Below, in pieces: positions 30,405 to 41,204 of a DNA stretch of 64,000 bases. Both the position numbers and the translations under genes were made by a program. The notes beneath the pieces are model-generated. The model searched no databases. It was given only the letters and a program-made list of their open reading frames with translations, and was not told where the DNA came from. The DNA lies in assembly GCA_016191145.1 (NCBI GenBank), contig JACPPD010000009.1:1-64000 (forward strand), read 5' to 3'. The DNA comes from Ignavibacteria bacterium (GTDB taxonomy: Bacteria > Bacteroidota > Ignavibacteria > Kapaibacteriales > Kapaibacteriaceae). Each line of letters starts with the position of its first letter. The first letter of the stretch is position 1.

Positions 30405-31014
30405 CCGACTGCGCAACCATATTGTTGTTTTGGCTTGCGGTACACTTGCGTGTATTGCAAGCATTGTTTGGATTGATGCTCCCTTAGCGTATTTCATAGA
30501 GCAGAACCAGACTTCCGTTTCACGGCAAATAGGTCACTGGCTGGAGGAAGCCGGTAAATCGCACTGGGTACTAATTTATTGCGCCATTGTAGTGGTTGCA
30601 GCATGGCGAAGCTGGCGCACCGTGGCTCATAATCATATCGTATTGTTTGCTGCAGTGGCTGCGTCTGGCATTATTGCAAATGTAATGAAAGTTATCATTT
30701 CACGTTCGCGCCCGCATCTTCTGATTACCGACGGGATTGCAGCCTTTGATTTCTTTGCATTCCGTTTCGATTACTTGTGGAATTCATTTCCAAGCGGGCA
30801 TGCCACAACGGGAATTGCTATTGCTGTTGCAGGTTCAGTGGCTTACCCAAAGCTGCGTATCGTGATGTGGAGCATAGGCCTTGCCATTGCTTTCGGCCGA
30901 ATTGTTTATAATGTTCACTATCTAAGCGATGTTATCGGAGGCATCATAATCGGTCTGATCATCTCGTGGCTGTGTATCGATCTGATGGTTCTTGCTCCGA
31001 GAGTCCGCCGATAG
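30373..31014 (+). CDS. PAP2-family phosphatase
   Basis: [39 protein letters not shown]. Confidence 0.92.
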   Translation: MAGRASWLANSRLRNHIVVLACGTLACIASIVWIDAPLAYFIEQNQTSVSRQIGHWLEEAGKSHWVLIYCAIVVVAAWRSWRTVAHNHIVLFAAVAASGIIANVMKVIISRSRPHLLITDGIAAFDFFAFRFDYLWNSFPSGHATTGIAIAVAGSVAYPKLRIVMWSIGLAIAFGRIVYNVHYLSDVIGGIIIGLIISWLCIDLMVLAPRVRR

Positions 31015-31482
31015 TCCGCTTTTATACTCAGTCAAAAGCTCACGAAGTTTATGATGTGCTACCGATAGGATTTCGACTGCAAGCAGGCCAGCATTTCTTC
31101 CGCCCCCTATCGCAACTGTTGCCACAGGAACACCCGATGGCATTTGTACAATGCTGAGAAGAGAGTCGAGGCCGTTCAGGTGATTCGACGGAATTGGAAC
31201 ACCGATTACGGGAAGGGGCGAGTAGGATGCAAGCATTCCGGGCAAGTGCGCGGCGCCGCCAGCCCCGGCAACGATTACACAAATGCCGTGCTGATGAGCA
31301 GTGGAGCCGTATTCAGCCATATCATGTGGAGTTCGGTGTGCGCTGATAATGCGCATTTCGTATGGTACGCCAAATTCCTGACACACTTTAGCGGCAGCTT
31401 GCATCACTGGTAAATCCGAATCGCTCCCCATCACGATGCCAACAAGCGGCACGGTTTGCGGAATATCTGAAGCGGCAGTCAT
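30922..31482 (-). CDS. purE: N5-carboxyaminoimidazole ribonucleotide mutase
   Basis: [51 protein letters not shown]. Confidence 0.97.
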   Translation of the reverse strand: MTAASDIPQTVPLVGIVMGSDSDLPVMQAAAKVCQEFGVPYEMRIISAHRTPHDMAEYGSTAHQHGICVIVAGAGGAAHLPGMLASYSPLPVIGVPIPSNHLNGLDSLLSIVQMPSGVPVATVAIGGGRNAGLLAVEILSVAHHKLRELLTEYKSGLSADSRSKNHQIDTQPRDDQTDYDASDNIA

Positions 31483-32096
31483 GATAACGCCTTCTTAAAT
31501 TCGTTTATTAATCGTTTCATCATCCCTAAAATTTCTGAACGGCCCATCGTGGAGTGTGCTGAACTCGGAATTACATCTACGTTGAATTTGCACAATTCTA
31601 ACAATGTTCGGAATTGGTCTAAACGTTCCTGCAATTGTGCGGGTTTGAGCTTGTCGGATTTTGTGAGTATAACAGCATAGGTCCGTCCTTCAAACTCGAG
31701 GCGTTCGAGGAGCGATAGATCAGAGGTCATTGGATCGTGCCGGGCGTCGACGAGTACGCATACAAGAGCAAGATTCTCGCGGTGGAATAAGTATGCATCA
31801 ATGATAGAGGCGAATTCTTCGCGTCGCGTCTTACTTACCTGAGCATATCCGTATCCGGGCAGATCTACAAGAACGAAGCCCCGATCGGTACTAAAAAAAT
31901 TTATCTCCCGTGTTTTTCCAGGTGTGTTGGAAACACGCGCCAGGCCGCTTCGTCTGACGAGAACATTAATCAGAGACGACTTGCCCACATTTGACCGTCC
32001 AACCATTGCAACTTCGGGCAGATTAGACACAGGAAACTGTTCTGGAGCGACAGCACCTTTAATAAACGACGCTTCTATATGCTTGTCATCAGCCAT
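31479..32096 (-). CDS. engB: ribosome biogenesis GTP-binding protein EngB/YsxC
   Basis: [53 protein letters not shown]. Confidence 0.96.
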   Translation of the reverse strand: MADDKHIEASFIKGAVAPEQFPVSNLPEVAMVGRSNVGKSSLINVLVRRSGLARVSNTPGKTREINFFSTDRGFVLVDLPGYGYAQVSKTRREEFASIIDAYLFHRENLALVCVLVDARHDPMTSDLSLLERLEFEGRTYAVILTKSDKLKPAQLQERLDQFRTLLELCKFNVDVIPSSAHSTMGRSEILGMMKRLINEFKKALS

Positions 32097-32146
32097 AAAT
32101 GAAAACGCCGAGCCAACATCGCTCGGCGCTTCTCAACCTTCAGGTT

Positions 32147-32782
32147 TCAGGCCTTGTCTTTCTCTTCACCAGCGTCGTCGGCATTGTCTTCCGTATCTGA
32201 TGGCTGGACAATTGCCGACTCATCAACGAGTGCTTCTTCGTCTGCGGCTAACGCTTCATTAACGATAGCGGTTGGTTTATCAGTCTTGTGGAGCTTTACG
32301 TCGCCGACGGCGGGAGCGCTTTCAACGCGAGGTTTTGTTGTCTGTGGTTTTCGGCGTGTGCGCGAGGTTACTCTGCCATCCTGTGGATTAGACCAGTCAA
32401 CAAGCTCAATGACGGCGCCTGCCGAACTATCGCCTCTGCGCAGTCCAATTTTTGTAATGCGTGTATAGCCCCCTGACCGTTCGAGCACAAGTGGCGCAAT
32501 GGTATCGAACAATTCCTGAAGCACGGCTTTATTGCGAATGAACCGCCCAACCATCCGACGGTTGTGCACATCTGTTCCCGTTACCGTGCCGTTTTTTTCT
32601 GCAGCATAGGCATGCTTGGCACGAGTAATCAGGTTCTCAGCGAACGGGCGCAATTCCTTTGCCTTGGCAACTGTGGTAACCAGGCGTTTGTGTTCGAAGA
32701 GCGACGTAGCAAGGTTTGCAAGCAAGGCTCGCCTATGACTTGCTGTTCGCTTAAGTTTTCGTCCGGAATAATTATGTCTCAT
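32147..32782 (-). CDS. rplQ: 50S ribosomal protein L17 with acidic C-terminal extension
   Basis: MRHNYSGRKLKRTASHRRALLANLATSLFEHKRLVTTVAKAKELRPFAE. Confidence 0.98.
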   Translation of the reverse strand: MRHNYSGRKLKRTASHRRALLANLATSLFEHKRLVTTVAKAKELRPFAENLITRAKHAYAAEKNGTVTGTDVHNRRMVGRFIRNKAVLQELFDTIAPLVLERSGGYTRITKIGLRRGDSSAGAVIELVDWSNPQDGRVTSRTRRKPQTTKPRVESAPAVGDVKLHKTDKPTAIVNEALAADEEALVDESAIVQPSDTEDNADDAGEEKDKA

Positions 32783-32793
32783 GATCCAGTCCT

Positions 32794-33801
32794 TTAGTCA
32801 GCACTCTTCGATTCTTCCTGCAAGTACGGAGCAACGTCCATTCCAAACGTCAACCCATTCTGATAAACAACGTCTGTGAGTTCGGCCAGCGACTTACGCC
32901 CAAAGTTCCGAAACTTCAGAAGATCCGATTCCTGCAGTGTTACAAGATTTGCAAGCGTTTTAATGCCAGCAGCTTTAAGGCAGTTATGTGCACGGACGCT
33001 GAGCTCCAACTCATCAACGGGCTGTACAAGAATTCTGCGCACGCGTATGCGTTCGCGTTCTGCTTCATTATCGCCATCGTCTGTTCCACCTTCTTCAATT
33101 GCCTTGGGTGAGGCGCCCAGGAACAGCGCAATGTGCTGGCGAAGAATATCGCCTGCATGCCGCGTAGCTTCCTGTGCGGTAATCGATCCATCTGTTGTAA
33201 CATCAAGAAGCAGACGTTCATAGTCCGTCTTCTGACCAACACGGAACGGCTCGATGTTGAACACTACATTGCGGATGGGCGTGTAGATAGCATCAATTGG
33301 GAGCATGCCTACCGGAAAATCTGTTGTGACCTGATCTTCCGACGGCACATAACCTTTACCGCGGCCGATACGCAACTCAACATCAAAATCTGCATCCGAT
33401 GCCAGCGTTGCAATTTTCTTTGTTGGGTCAAGCACTTCAACATCAGGTGCAGCATCGGCTATGGACTGTGCTGTCCACTCGCCTCCGCCCTTCACAGTAA
33501 AATTGATTCTGATGGGCGTCTTTCTATCATCAAGGCGCAGCCGTACTTCCTTCAGGTTGAGGATGATCTCGCACATATCCTCAACAACTCCAGGAATCGT
33601 CTGAAACTCGTGCTGCACATCGCTGATTTTCACACCGATGATCGACGCACCCTGAATCGACGAGAGCAATACACGGCGAAAAGCATTACCAATGGTAACA
33701 CCATATCCTTCTTCCAAAGGATTTAAGATGAAACGTGCATGGAAGGGGCTTCCCAGCTCCTCCACGATAATCCCTTCGGGCATTTGCATTTGTATGTTCA
33801 T
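32794..33801 (-). CDS. rpoA: RNA polymerase subunit alpha
   Basis: GYGVTIGNAFRRVLLSSIQGASI; C-terminal LSVRAHNCLKAAGIKTLANLV. Confidence 0.99.
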   Translation of the reverse strand: MNIQMQMPEGIIVEELGSPFHARFILNPLEEGYGVTIGNAFRRVLLSSIQGASIIGVKISDVQHEFQTIPGVVEDMCEIILNLKEVRLRLDDRKTPIRINFTVKGGGEWTAQSIADAAPDVEVLDPTKKIATLASDADFDVELRIGRGKGYVPSEDQVTTDFPVGMLPIDAIYTPIRNVVFNIEPFRVGQKTDYERLLLDVTTDGSITAQEATRHAGDILRQHIALFLGASPKAIEEGGTDDGDNEAERERIRVRRILVQPVDELELSVRAHNCLKAAGIKTLANLVTLQESDLLKFRNFGRKSLAELTDVVYQNGLTFGMDVAPYLQEESKSAD

Positions 33802-33815
33802 AGGTTAATTCCTTA

Positions 33816-33926
33816 ATGTGCCAGGTGCCAGGTATTCGTTGTGCCAGGTGCCAGGTGCCAAGAGCCAGGTATTCAATGTTAAATTTGTTTATTTGGCACG
33901 TGGCACATGGCACGCCGAATGCGTGC
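33816..33926. repeat. GTGCCAG tandem/inverted repeat between rpoA and rpsK
   Basis: GTGCCAGGTGCCAGGTATTCGTTGTGCCAGGTGCCAGGTGCCAAGAGCCAGGTATTC then TTGGCACGTGGCACATGGCACG. Confidence 0.85.
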
Positions 33927-33928
33927 CA

Positions 33929-34315
33929 TCAAACCCTTCTTCTCTTAGGCGGTCTGCATCCATTGTGCGGCAGTGGTGTTTTATCGGTGATAGAAAGCAC
34001 TTCCAGCCCTGCTTGTGTAAGAGCGCGAATGGCTGCTTCGCGTCCTGATCCCGGACCGCGTACAACAACATCTACCTTACGCAAGCCCATTTCGAATGCA
34101 TCGTGTGCAGCTTTTTCGGCCGACACCTGCGATGCGTAGGGCGTGTTCTTTTTTGAACCGCGAAATCCATTCTTGCCTGCCGACGACCATGTGAGCGTGT
34201 TGCCATAAGTATCAGTAATCGTTACAATAACATTATTGAACGTTGCCCGAACGAATGCCTTACCATGAATGTCGGTTACGATTTTGCGTTTAACGCGCTT
34301 TTTCGCTGCTGCCAT
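33929..34315 (-). CDS. rpsK: 30S ribosomal protein S11
   Basis: [40 protein letters not shown]. Confidence 0.99.
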   Translation of the reverse strand: MAAAKKRVKRKIVTDIHGKAFVRATFNNVIVTITDTYGNTLTWSSAGKNGFRGSKKNTPYASQVSAEKAAHDAFEMGLRKVDVVVRGPGSGREAAIRALTQAGLEVLSITDKTPLPHNGCRPPKRRRV

Positions 34316-34357
34316 TATTTACCTTTCAATGGGACAGGGAGTGCCTGCCCCTTTCAA

Positions 34358-34735
34358 TTACTTCTTAGTTGCCTTCTTCTTGCCGGCTACCGTCTTGCGC
34401 TTGCCCTTGCGGGTTCGTGCATTTGTGCGTGTGCGCTGGCCGCGGACGGGAAGTCCCCGCCGATGGCGCAAACCGCGGTAGCAGCCAATGTCCATCAAAC
34501 GTTTGATGTTTAACTGAACTTCCGAACGAAGCTGACCTTCGGTTTTATAATCGCCGAGAGCCTGACGAATGCGAGCTACTTCATCGTCGGTCCAATTAAC
34601 CACACGTTTGCTGTGATCGATGCCGGCTTTATCCAGCACAATACTGCTAACAGTAGGTCCGATACCGAAGATGTATTGCAGCGCAATAACACCACGTTTG
34701 TTCTTTGGGAGATCTATCCCTGCGATACGTGCCAC
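34358..34735 (-). CDS. rpsM: 30S ribosomal protein S13
   Basis: [26 protein letters not shown]…[26 protein letters not shown]. Confidence 0.99.
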   Translation of the reverse strand: MARIAGIDLPKNKRGVIALQYIFGIGPTVSSIVLDKAGIDHSKRVVNWTDDEVARIRQALGDYKTEGQLRSEVQLNIKRLMDIGCYRGLRHRRGLPVRGQRTRTNARTRKGKRKTVAGKKKATKK

Positions 34736-34747
34736 TGAATACTCCTC

Positions 34748-34864
34748 TTAGCCTTGACGCTGTTTGAATCGCGGATTTTTTTTGTTGATGACGTACACCT
34801 TTCCCTTCCGACGGACTATCTTGTCGTCGGGGTTTCGCTTCTTAACTGATGCTTGTACTTTCAT
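34748..34864 (-). CDS. rpmJ: 50S ribosomal protein L36 (38 aa, absent from supplied ORF track)
   Basis: Translated by hand: [38 protein letters not shown]. Confidence 0.97.
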   Translation of the reverse strand: MKVQASVKKRNPDDKIVRRKGKVYVINKKNPRFKQRQG

Positions 34865-34894
34865 GACGTTTCCATGTTCAATGTTCGCAACTCG

Positions 34895-35113
34895 TTACTT
34901 GTAACGGTACACGATTCTTCCTTTTGTCAAATCGTACGGCGACATTTCAACTGTTACCTTGTCGCCGCGAAATATTTTGATGAAATGCATCCGCATTTTA
35001 CCCGACACATGAGCCAGAATTTTATGTCCGTTCTCCAGTTTCACAATAAACTGCGTGTTGGGCAATTTTTCTTCAATCGTACCATCAACGCGGATTACAT
35101 CATCTTTTCCCAT
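34895..35113 (-). CDS. infA: translation initiation factor IF-1
   Basis: [64 protein letters not shown]. Confidence 0.99.
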   Translation of the reverse strand: MGKDDVIRVDGTIEEKLPNTQFIVKLENGHKILAHVSGKMRMHFIKIFRGDKVTVEMSPYDLTKGRIVYRYK

Positions 35114-35125
35114 ACATCCAACTGA

Positions 35126-35923
35126 TTATTCCATCATGGTTAGGATTCGCGGTTTGTTCCCATCAACCACTACGGTATGCTCAAAATGTGCCGATGGCTT
35201 GCCATCAGCCGTGTAGACCGTCCATCCGTCTGCTGCGGTGTGCACCTGGAACAGTCCCATGTTTACCATTGGTTCTATTGCCAGCGCCATACCATTTTTC
35301 AACTTCACATTTGGATATCGCGATCTGTTCAGCAATCCAGGAACGAAATTGGGGATAGGGGGCTCTTCGTGCAGTTCACGGCCAATTCCATGCCCCACGA
35401 GCTCCCTGACCACTGAGAATCCTTGTTTTTCAATGCTAGTCTGAACAGCTCGTGCGACATCGTAAATACGATTACCATCTACTGCCTGCTCAATACCAAG
35501 TCGAAGAGCTTCCTTTGTTGCATCAAGCAATCGCTTCTTTTCCGAAGAAATGTTGCCCACAGCAAATGTGTACGCGCTGTCGCCAAAAAATCCGTCGAGC
35601 CTAACTCCGCAGTCCAGCGAAACAATCTGTCCTTCCTTCAACATCCTCGTTCCAGGCATTCCATGAACAACTTCTTCATCGATGCTCACGCATAGCGTGA
35701 ATGGAAATTCCCTGTGATCGACAACGTATCCTTTAAATGCCGGCTCTCCGCCCTGCGTACGGATGTAGTCCTCAGCGATAGCATCGAGCTCACGGGTTGT
35801 AACGCCCGGATTCACGTATTGCCGAATGTGAGAGAGCGTATCTGCCACAACTCGACAAGCTTTTTCAATTTTTTTAATGTCGTCGGCTGTGTTGACGACC
35901 GATAAAGATTCAGTTTCAATCAT
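35126..35923 (-). CDS. map: type I methionine aminopeptidase
   Basis: VSIDEEVVHGMPG, LVGHGIGRELHEEPPIPNF, EHTVVV. Confidence 0.98.
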   Translation of the reverse strand: MIETESLSVVNTADDIKKIEKACRVVADTLSHIRQYVNPGVTTRELDAIAEDYIRTQGGEPAFKGYVVDHREFPFTLCVSIDEEVVHGMPGTRMLKEGQIVSLDCGVRLDGFFGDSAYTFAVGNISSEKKRLLDATKEALRLGIEQAVDGNRIYDVARAVQTSIEKQGFSVVRELVGHGIGRELHEEPPIPNFVPGLLNRSRYPNVKLKNGMALAIEPMVNMGLFQVHTAADGWTVYTADGKPSAHFEHTVVVDGNKPRILTMME

Positions 35924-35926
35924 GAG

Positions 35927-37279
35927 TTAGGACAAGGCTCCTGCACGTCCGCGAATTTTACCCGTCTTCATAAAGCCATCGTAGTGACGCATCAGGAGAT
36001 GGGACTCAACCTGCTGCAAGGTGTCTAGTGCAACACCAACAATGATGAGAAGACTCGTGCCACCAAAGAACGATGCAAATACTGGCGGAACCTTCAGCAC
36101 CTTCATGGCAAACGTTGGCAGTATTGCTACCAACGCCAGAAATATTGCTCCCGGCAGCGTGATACGAGTGAGAATGTTCTCAATGTATTCCGACGTTGCA
36201 GTGCCTGGCCTCACACCGGGTATGAAACCGCCATTCTTCTTCATGTTGTCTGCAACTTCTTTCGGGTTGAATGCAATCGCCGTGTAGAAGTATGTAAAAA
36301 AGAGGATCATCAGTCCATACGTAGCGGCATAGACAAAATTCCGTTCGCTAAACGTATTTGCCACACCTTGCCAGAATGTGCTGTCAGGGAAAAAACTTGC
36401 GATAGTTGCCGGCACAAACAAAATAGACTGCGCAAAGATGATGGGCATAACGCCAGCCGTGTTAACTCGCAGCGGGATATACTGGGTAGTACCGCCATAT
36501 ACCTTTCTGCCAACCTGACGTTTTGCATACTGGACAGGAATCCTGCGTGCACCTTGCGTTACCAGGATGACGGCAGCAATAATTCCTGCAAGGAACACAA
36601 CCATAACAAGGTCAACAACGAGGTTTCTCGACCCTGCCTGAATCAGTTGTATTTCCTGCGAGACGGCCGTTGGAAATCTTGCAATGATTCCAATGAAAAT
36701 GATCAAAGAAATTCCGTTCCCAAGCCCCCTATCAGTAATCTGCTCACCAATCCACATGAGTGCAATGGTTCCAGACGTCATGATGAAAATCGAACCCAGA
36801 ATCCACAGCATGCCAGCATCGGGAACAACAGATGCACCGCCATTACCAACAGTTGTTCCAGCAACCTTTACCGCAACACCCCAGGCCTGGAGGGCGGCAA
36901 TCGGCACTGTAAGAAGCCGCGTATACTGGTTGATTTTGCGTCGGCCATCTTCACCGCTGCGCTGAAGTTTCTGCAGCTCGGGAAGTACGACGCCGGCAAT
37001 CTGCAAGATGATGCTTGCAGAGATATAGGGCATGATGCCAAGCGCGAAGATGGCTGCGTTCGAAAACGCTCCACCAACGAACATATCGTACAAACCAAAG
37101 ATTGTCTTGCTGTCGCCTAGCGACCCGCCAGCTGCCTTCAGCATTTCGACGTCGACACCCGGTATGGTAATGAAAGCGCCAATACGAACAGCAATGAGGG
37201 CAATCAGGGTAAACAGCAGGCGCTTACGCAGCTCTTCTATCTTGCCGATATTCCTGATGGTCGATATAATGTTAGCCAT
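35927..37279 (-). CDS. secY: preprotein translocase subunit SecY
   Basis: LRKRLLFTLIALIAVRIGAFITIPGVD…GISLIIFIGI…YAKRQVGRKVYGGTTQYIPLRVNTAGVMPIIFA. Confidence 0.99.
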   Translation of the reverse strand: MANIISTIRNIGKIEELRKRLLFTLIALIAVRIGAFITIPGVDVEMLKAAGGSLGDSKTIFGLYDMFVGGAFSNAAIFALGIMPYISASIILQIAGVVLPELQKLQRSGEDGRRKINQYTRLLTVPIAALQAWGVAVKVAGTTVGNGGASVVPDAGMLWILGSIFIMTSGTIALMWIGEQITDRGLGNGISLIIFIGIIARFPTAVSQEIQLIQAGSRNLVVDLVMVVFLAGIIAAVILVTQGARRIPVQYAKRQVGRKVYGGTTQYIPLRVNTAGVMPIIFAQSILFVPATIASFFPDSTFWQGVANTFSERNFVYAATYGLMILFFTYFYTAIAFNPKEVADNMKKNGGFIPGVRPGTATSEYIENILTRITLPGAIFLALVAILPTFAMKVLKVPPVFASFFGGTSLLIIVGVALDTLQQVESHLLMRHYDGFMKTGKIRGRAGALS

Positions 37280-37733
37280 TGGTGCTTACGGCTCCTCCAG
37301 CCAACTCAATTTTTTGTTTTGCCGATGCAGAAATCTTATCAACTGCAACATTCAGTTTTGCAGTGATCTCGCCATTGCCTAAAACCTTAACCGGACGCAG
37401 GCGTTTGCGGACAGCGCCGATTTTGTACAAAACTTCATTGTTAACCGTTCCATCTGGAAACATTTTGGCATCAGCGAGTTTCTGCAATACCGAAACATTG
37501 ATTTCTTGATATTCAATACGGTTAATATTTGTAAATCCGAATTTCGGAAGACGGCGCTTAAGAGACATCTGGCCGCCCTCAAAGCCTGGGCTCTGGCTAA
37601 AGCCGCTCCGAGATTGGTGTCCCTTGTGTCCGCGTGTAGATGTGCCACCATGTCCGGATCCGGCGCCACGTCCAACACGCTTCTTTTTATGCCGCGAGCC
37701 GACTGCCGGAGAGAGATTTCCGATGTGTTTCAT
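37272..37733 (-). CDS. rplO: 50S ribosomal protein L15
   Basis: KKRVGRGAGSGHGGTSTRGHKGHQSRSG. Confidence 0.98.
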   Translation of the reverse strand: MKHIGNLSPAVGSRHKKKRVGRGAGSGHGGTSTRGHKGHQSRSGFSQSPGFEGGQMSLKRRLPKFGFTNINRIEYQEINVSVLQKLADAKMFPDGTVNNEVLYKIGAVRKRLRPVKVLGNGEITAKLNVAVDKISASAKQKIELAGGAVSTNG

Positions 37734-37741
37734 TGCCGTCC

Positions 37742-37924
37742 TCAGTCGTTCACTTCTTCGACGTTAACGAGATGCCGCACCGACTGCACCATCCCCTGAA
37801 TCTGCGCGTTGTTGGGCTTGACCGTTGATTGATTCGGTCTGCCCAAACCCAGTGCCTGTATTGTTGCCTTATGTTTTTTAAGAGCACCGATGACACTCTT
37901 TTTTTGTGTGATCTTCAATTTCAT
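37742..37924 (-). CDS. rpmD: 50S ribosomal protein L30
   Basis: MKLKITQKKSVIGALKKHKATIQALGLGRPNQSTVKPNNAQIQGMVQSVRHLVNVEEV. Confidence 0.97.
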   Translation of the reverse strand: MKLKITQKKSVIGALKKHKATIQALGLGRPNQSTVKPNNAQIQGMVQSVRHLVNVEEVND

Positions 37925-37960
37925 GTTTATTCCTGCACACTTGTCATTTGCCGGTTTCCC

Positions 37961-38464
37961 TTAGCCGTGTATTACCTTGTCCATCGATACGCCACGTCGT
38001 CCAGCAACCGAAACTGCATCTTCCAACTGCATCAGCGCATTCATCGCCGCCTTTACGGTGTTGTGCGGATTGGACGAACCCATGGATTTTGTAAGAACAT
38101 CCTTTACTCCTGCAAGCTCGAGGATTGCGCGAACACCTCCTGCTGCAATAACACCCGTGCCGGGAGTAGCTGGCCGTATTAAAACCTTTGCTGCTCCAAA
38201 CCTACCCGTCACCTCGTGTGGAATTGTGCCGTCCTGGACACGTACCTTTAGGACGCTCTTCTTGGCTGCTTCTGTTGCCTTCGTAACTGCATCGGATACC
38301 TCACCGGCCTTTCCTAAACCATATCCAACGTGACCGTTTTCGTCGCCAACAATCACGATTGCAGAAAAATTGAAACGTCGGCCGCCTTTTACAACCTTCG
38401 CCGTCCGCCCAACATAAACGATCTTGTCTTTAAGGTTTAGATCTGAAACTTTTTGTTTTGCCAC
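37961..38464 (-). CDS. rpsE: 30S ribosomal protein S5
   Basis: [37 protein letters not shown]. Confidence 0.99.
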   Translation of the reverse strand: MAKQKVSDLNLKDKIVYVGRTAKVVKGGRRFNFSAIVIVGDENGHVGYGLGKAGEVSDAVTKATEAAKKSVLKVRVQDGTIPHEVTGRFGAAKVLIRPATPGTGVIAAGGVRAILELAGVKDVLTKSMGSSNPHNTVKAAMNALMQLEDAVSVAGRRGVSMDKVIHG

Positions 38465-38489
38465 AAACGTTCTCCGGTAGCTCAGTTAA

Positions 38490-38861
38490 TTAGAATTCCA
38501 GACCGTTCTCGCGCGCTGCTTCAGCCAATACGCGAACACGTCCGTGATACAGGAATCCGTTCCTGTCGAACGACACAGAGCTAACATTAGCTGCCTTTGC
38601 ACGCTGTGCCAGTACGACTCCGACAATTTTGCTTTTATCAGACTTCGACATTCCATTTGTAATCTGCGATTTTACCTCTGGGTCTGTAGTCGATGCAGAG
38701 ACTAATGTCCGTGCCTCGACATCGTTGATAATCTGGGCATAGATGTGTTCGGACGAGCGAAACACAGACAGCCGTGGCCGCTCGCCAGTTCCCGAAACAT
38801 TCTTCCGTACGCGTCGCTTTCGGCGTGCATACCTCACCATTTTCGACTTGATTCTTTCCAT
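38490..38861 (-). CDS. rplR: 50S ribosomal protein L18
   Basis: [34 protein letters not shown]. Confidence 0.98.
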   Translation of the reverse strand: MERIKSKMVRYARRKRRVRKNVSGTGERPRLSVFRSSEHIYAQIINDVEARTLVSASTTDPEVKSQITNGMSKSDKSKIVGVVLAQRAKAANVSSVSFDRNGFLYHGRVRVLAEAARENGLEF

Positions 38862-38898
38862 AACCTGTCAGCTTTGATTCTTCATTTTCAATATTGCA

Positions 38899-38944
38899 TT
38901 GTCACATAGCACCTGGCATGTGGCACTAAAGACCTGGCACTACG
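38899..38944. repeat. GTGCCAGG-family repeat (inverted relative to 33816) between rplR and rplF
   Basis: GTCACATAGCACCTGGCATGTGGCACTAAAGACCTGGCACTA. Confidence 0.65.
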
Positions 38945-38945
38945 T

Positions 38946-39485
38946 TCATTTCCCTGCCGATTTACCAGTCTTCCGTCGTACATACTCTCCTTCGTATCGA
39001 ATTCCCTTGCCTTTATATGGTTCTGGTGGACGCAGTCCACGAACCTTTGCGGCAACTTCGCCTACGAGTTGTTTGTTGATACCTTTCACGGAGAACGTTG
39101 TTGGCGTAGCCACAATAAATTCTACTCCTTCAGGGGGCATGAATAGAATTGAATGCGAGTATCCAAGAGCTAAAAGTAGATTTCTGCCTCGCAACTCCAC
39201 CTTGAAACCAACTCCTTCTACGCGAAGGTCTTTTTGAAATCCTTTTACTACTCCATCAACCATCCATGCTATGTGAGCACGAGTAAGACCATGGAGCGCT
39301 TTAACTTTCTTTTCTTCATTGGCGCGTTCAAAAACGATACGATTACCATCCTGCGCGGCCGTAATACGCCGATCGACGGCGAACGAAAGCTCGCCTTTCG
39401 GGCCTTTTACAATGCACGAACCTCCGTCAAACGTCACGTTGACGTTTGCAGGAACTTCAATCGGTTTTTTTCCAACTCTCGACAT
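38946..39485 (-). CDS. rplF: 50S ribosomal protein L6
   Basis: MSRVGKKPIEVPANVNV…RPPEPYKGKGIRYEGEYVRRKTGKSAGK. Confidence 0.99.
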   Translation of the reverse strand: MSRVGKKPIEVPANVNVTFDGGSCIVKGPKGELSFAVDRRITAAQDGNRIVFERANEEKKVKALHGLTRAHIAWMVDGVVKGFQKDLRVEGVGFKVELRGRNLLLALGYSHSILFMPPEGVEFIVATPTTFSVKGINKQLVGEVAAKVRGLRPPEPYKGKGIRYEGEYVRRKTGKSAGK

Positions 39486-39497
39486 TGCTTTCGTCTC

Positions 39498-39893
39498 CTA
39501 CCAAATCGTGCAAAGAACTTCACCGCCAAGGTTTTGGATTCGGGCCTGCTTATCCGTCATCACTCCGCGAGGTGTACTGATGATTGCCACTCCTAATCCA
39601 TTGCGAACTCTCGGAAGTGTATCGACTCCCGAATAAACGCGTCTGCCTGGCTTGCTAATACGTCGGATTTCACGAATCACGGGCTGACCAAAATGATACC
39701 GAAGTTTTAGCTGCAAAACGCCCTGATGTTCGTTCTTGATTGTCTCGAAACCCGAAATAAACCCATGATCCTTTAGGATCTCTGCGATTGCCACCTTGAG
39801 TGTGGAGCTCGGTACCTCAACGGATTTGTGCTTCGCCATTTGGGCGTTGCGTATCCGCGTAAGGAAATCGGCAATTGTGTCTGAAACTGGCAT
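39498..39893 (-). CDS. rpsH: 30S ribosomal protein S8
   Basis: [26 protein letters not shown]…[14 protein letters not shown]-type C-terminus. Confidence 0.98.
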   Translation of the reverse strand: MPVSDTIADFLTRIRNAQMAKHKSVEVPSSTLKVAIAEILKDHGFISGFETIKNEHQGVLQLKLRYHFGQPVIREIRRISKPGRRVYSGVDTLPRVRNGLGVAIISTPRGVMTDKQARIQNLGGEVLCTIW

Positions 39894-39937
39894 AATGTTC
39901 GTCGTGATGTCTGTGTATGGATTAGAAGCAGCTACTG

Positions 39938-40207
39938 TTACCAACTTGCCTTGCGAATGCCGGGAATCTTACCCTCGAGGGCAAGCTGACGGAACGTACC
40001 TCGTGCCAAACCATATTTACGGTAAACGCCACGGCCGCGTCCGGTAACCATACATCGCTGACGAATCCTCGTTGGCGAGCTATTGCGCGGCAGTTTCTGC
40101 AAACCGACCATATCTCCGGCAGCCTTGAGCTCGGCACGCTTAGCAGCGTACTTAGCTGCGAGACGCTTTCGCTTTTCATTTCGGGCAACTGTGCTCTTCT
40201 TTGCCAT
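39938..40207 (-). CDS. rpsN: 30S ribosomal protein S14
   Basis: [28 protein letters not shown]…[49 protein letters not shown]. Confidence 0.99.
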   Translation of the reverse strand: MAKKSTVARNEKRKRLAAKYAAKRAELKAAGDMVGLQKLPRNSSPTRIRQRCMVTGRGRGVYRKYGLARGTFRQLALEGKIPGIRKASW

Positions 40208-40224
40208 GTGTATCCTGTTCTGTT

Positions 40225-40848
40225 TTAATCTCTTTTACGGAATGGAAAGCCAAACTCTTCAAGAAGCGCATAAGCTTCTTCGTCTGTCTTGGCAGATGTA
40301 ACGATTGTGATATCCATGCCGGTGATCTTACTCACTTTGTCCACGTCGATTTCAGGAAAAATGATTTGCTCCTTAACGCCGAGCGTGAAGTTGCCGCGTC
40401 CGTCGAAACTCTTGTCGGAAAATCCACGGAAGTCTCTAATACGCGGCGATGCAATGTTGATGAAACGGTCGAGGAATTCATACATGTGGGCCCGACGCAG
40501 GGTTACGCGAGTGCCAATGGGCATACCTTCGCGCAGCTTGAAATTGGCAATCGATTTCCTGGCTCTCGATACCGCAGGCCGCTGGCCTGTAATCAGTTCC
40601 AATTCATTAACAGCCGCCTGCAGGTGTTTGGCATCCTGCGTAGCCGTTCCAACTCCAATGTTAATCGAAATCTTCTCCAGTTTCGGAACCTGCAACACCG
40701 ATGAATAACTAAATTTTTTCATCAATGATGGTACTACATTTTCTTTATAGAATTCCTGCAAACGCGGAATAACCGTATCTGTCTTAACGTCTTCGAGACG
40801 CGGACCATCGGGTTTGAAATCGATCTTTTTTTGTACAACCTTCGCCAT
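40225..40848 (-). CDS. rplE: 50S ribosomal protein L5
   Basis: [56 protein letters not shown]. Confidence 0.99.
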   Translation of the reverse strand: MAKVVQKKIDFKPDGPRLEDVKTDTVIPRLQEFYKENVVPSLMKKFSYSSVLQVPKLEKISINIGVGTATQDAKHLQAAVNELELITGQRPAVSRARKSIANFKLREGMPIGTRVTLRRAHMYEFLDRFINIASPRIRDFRGFSDKSFDGRGNFTLGVKEQIIFPEIDVDKVSKITGMDITIVTSAKTDEEAYALLEEFGFPFRKRD

Positions 40849-40873
40849 GATTCAGTGATCCTTCGGATCCTCG

Positions 40874-41194
40874 TTAAATTTCTTCGTCTGTTGTTAGAGC
40901 AATACGTTTTATTACAACCCTTGCTCCGGAAGTATCGCGTACTCTGCGTACCCGTGTTGGACTTCCGTTTTTGTCCACAAGCATCACGTTGGAGTAATGG
41001 ACTGGAGCTTCCTTTTTGATGATGCCGCCGTTCGGGTGTTTTTGCGATGGGCGAACCGCTTTTGAACGCAAATTCACACCTTCGACAAGAACCTTCATGG
41101 TTGATGGGATTACCTGCAACACACGGCCAACCTCGCCCTTGCTGTTTCCAGCAATTACCTTTACCGTGTCGCCTTTTTTGATGTTAAACTTCAT
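40874..41194 (-). CDS. rplX: 50S ribosomal protein L24
   Basis: MKFNIKKGDTVKVIAGNSKGEVGRVLQV. Confidence 0.98.
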   Translation of the reverse strand: MKFNIKKGDTVKVIAGNSKGEVGRVLQVIPSTMKVLVEGVNLRSKAVRPSQKHPNGGIIKKEAPVHYSNVMLVDKNGSPTRVRRVRDTSGARVVIKRIALTTDEEI

Positions 41195-41204
41195 TATAAA
41201 ATCC

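Noticed and set aside
36368-37120. 250-aa + strand ORF
   Set aside because: Antisense to secY; composition typical of a shadow ORF
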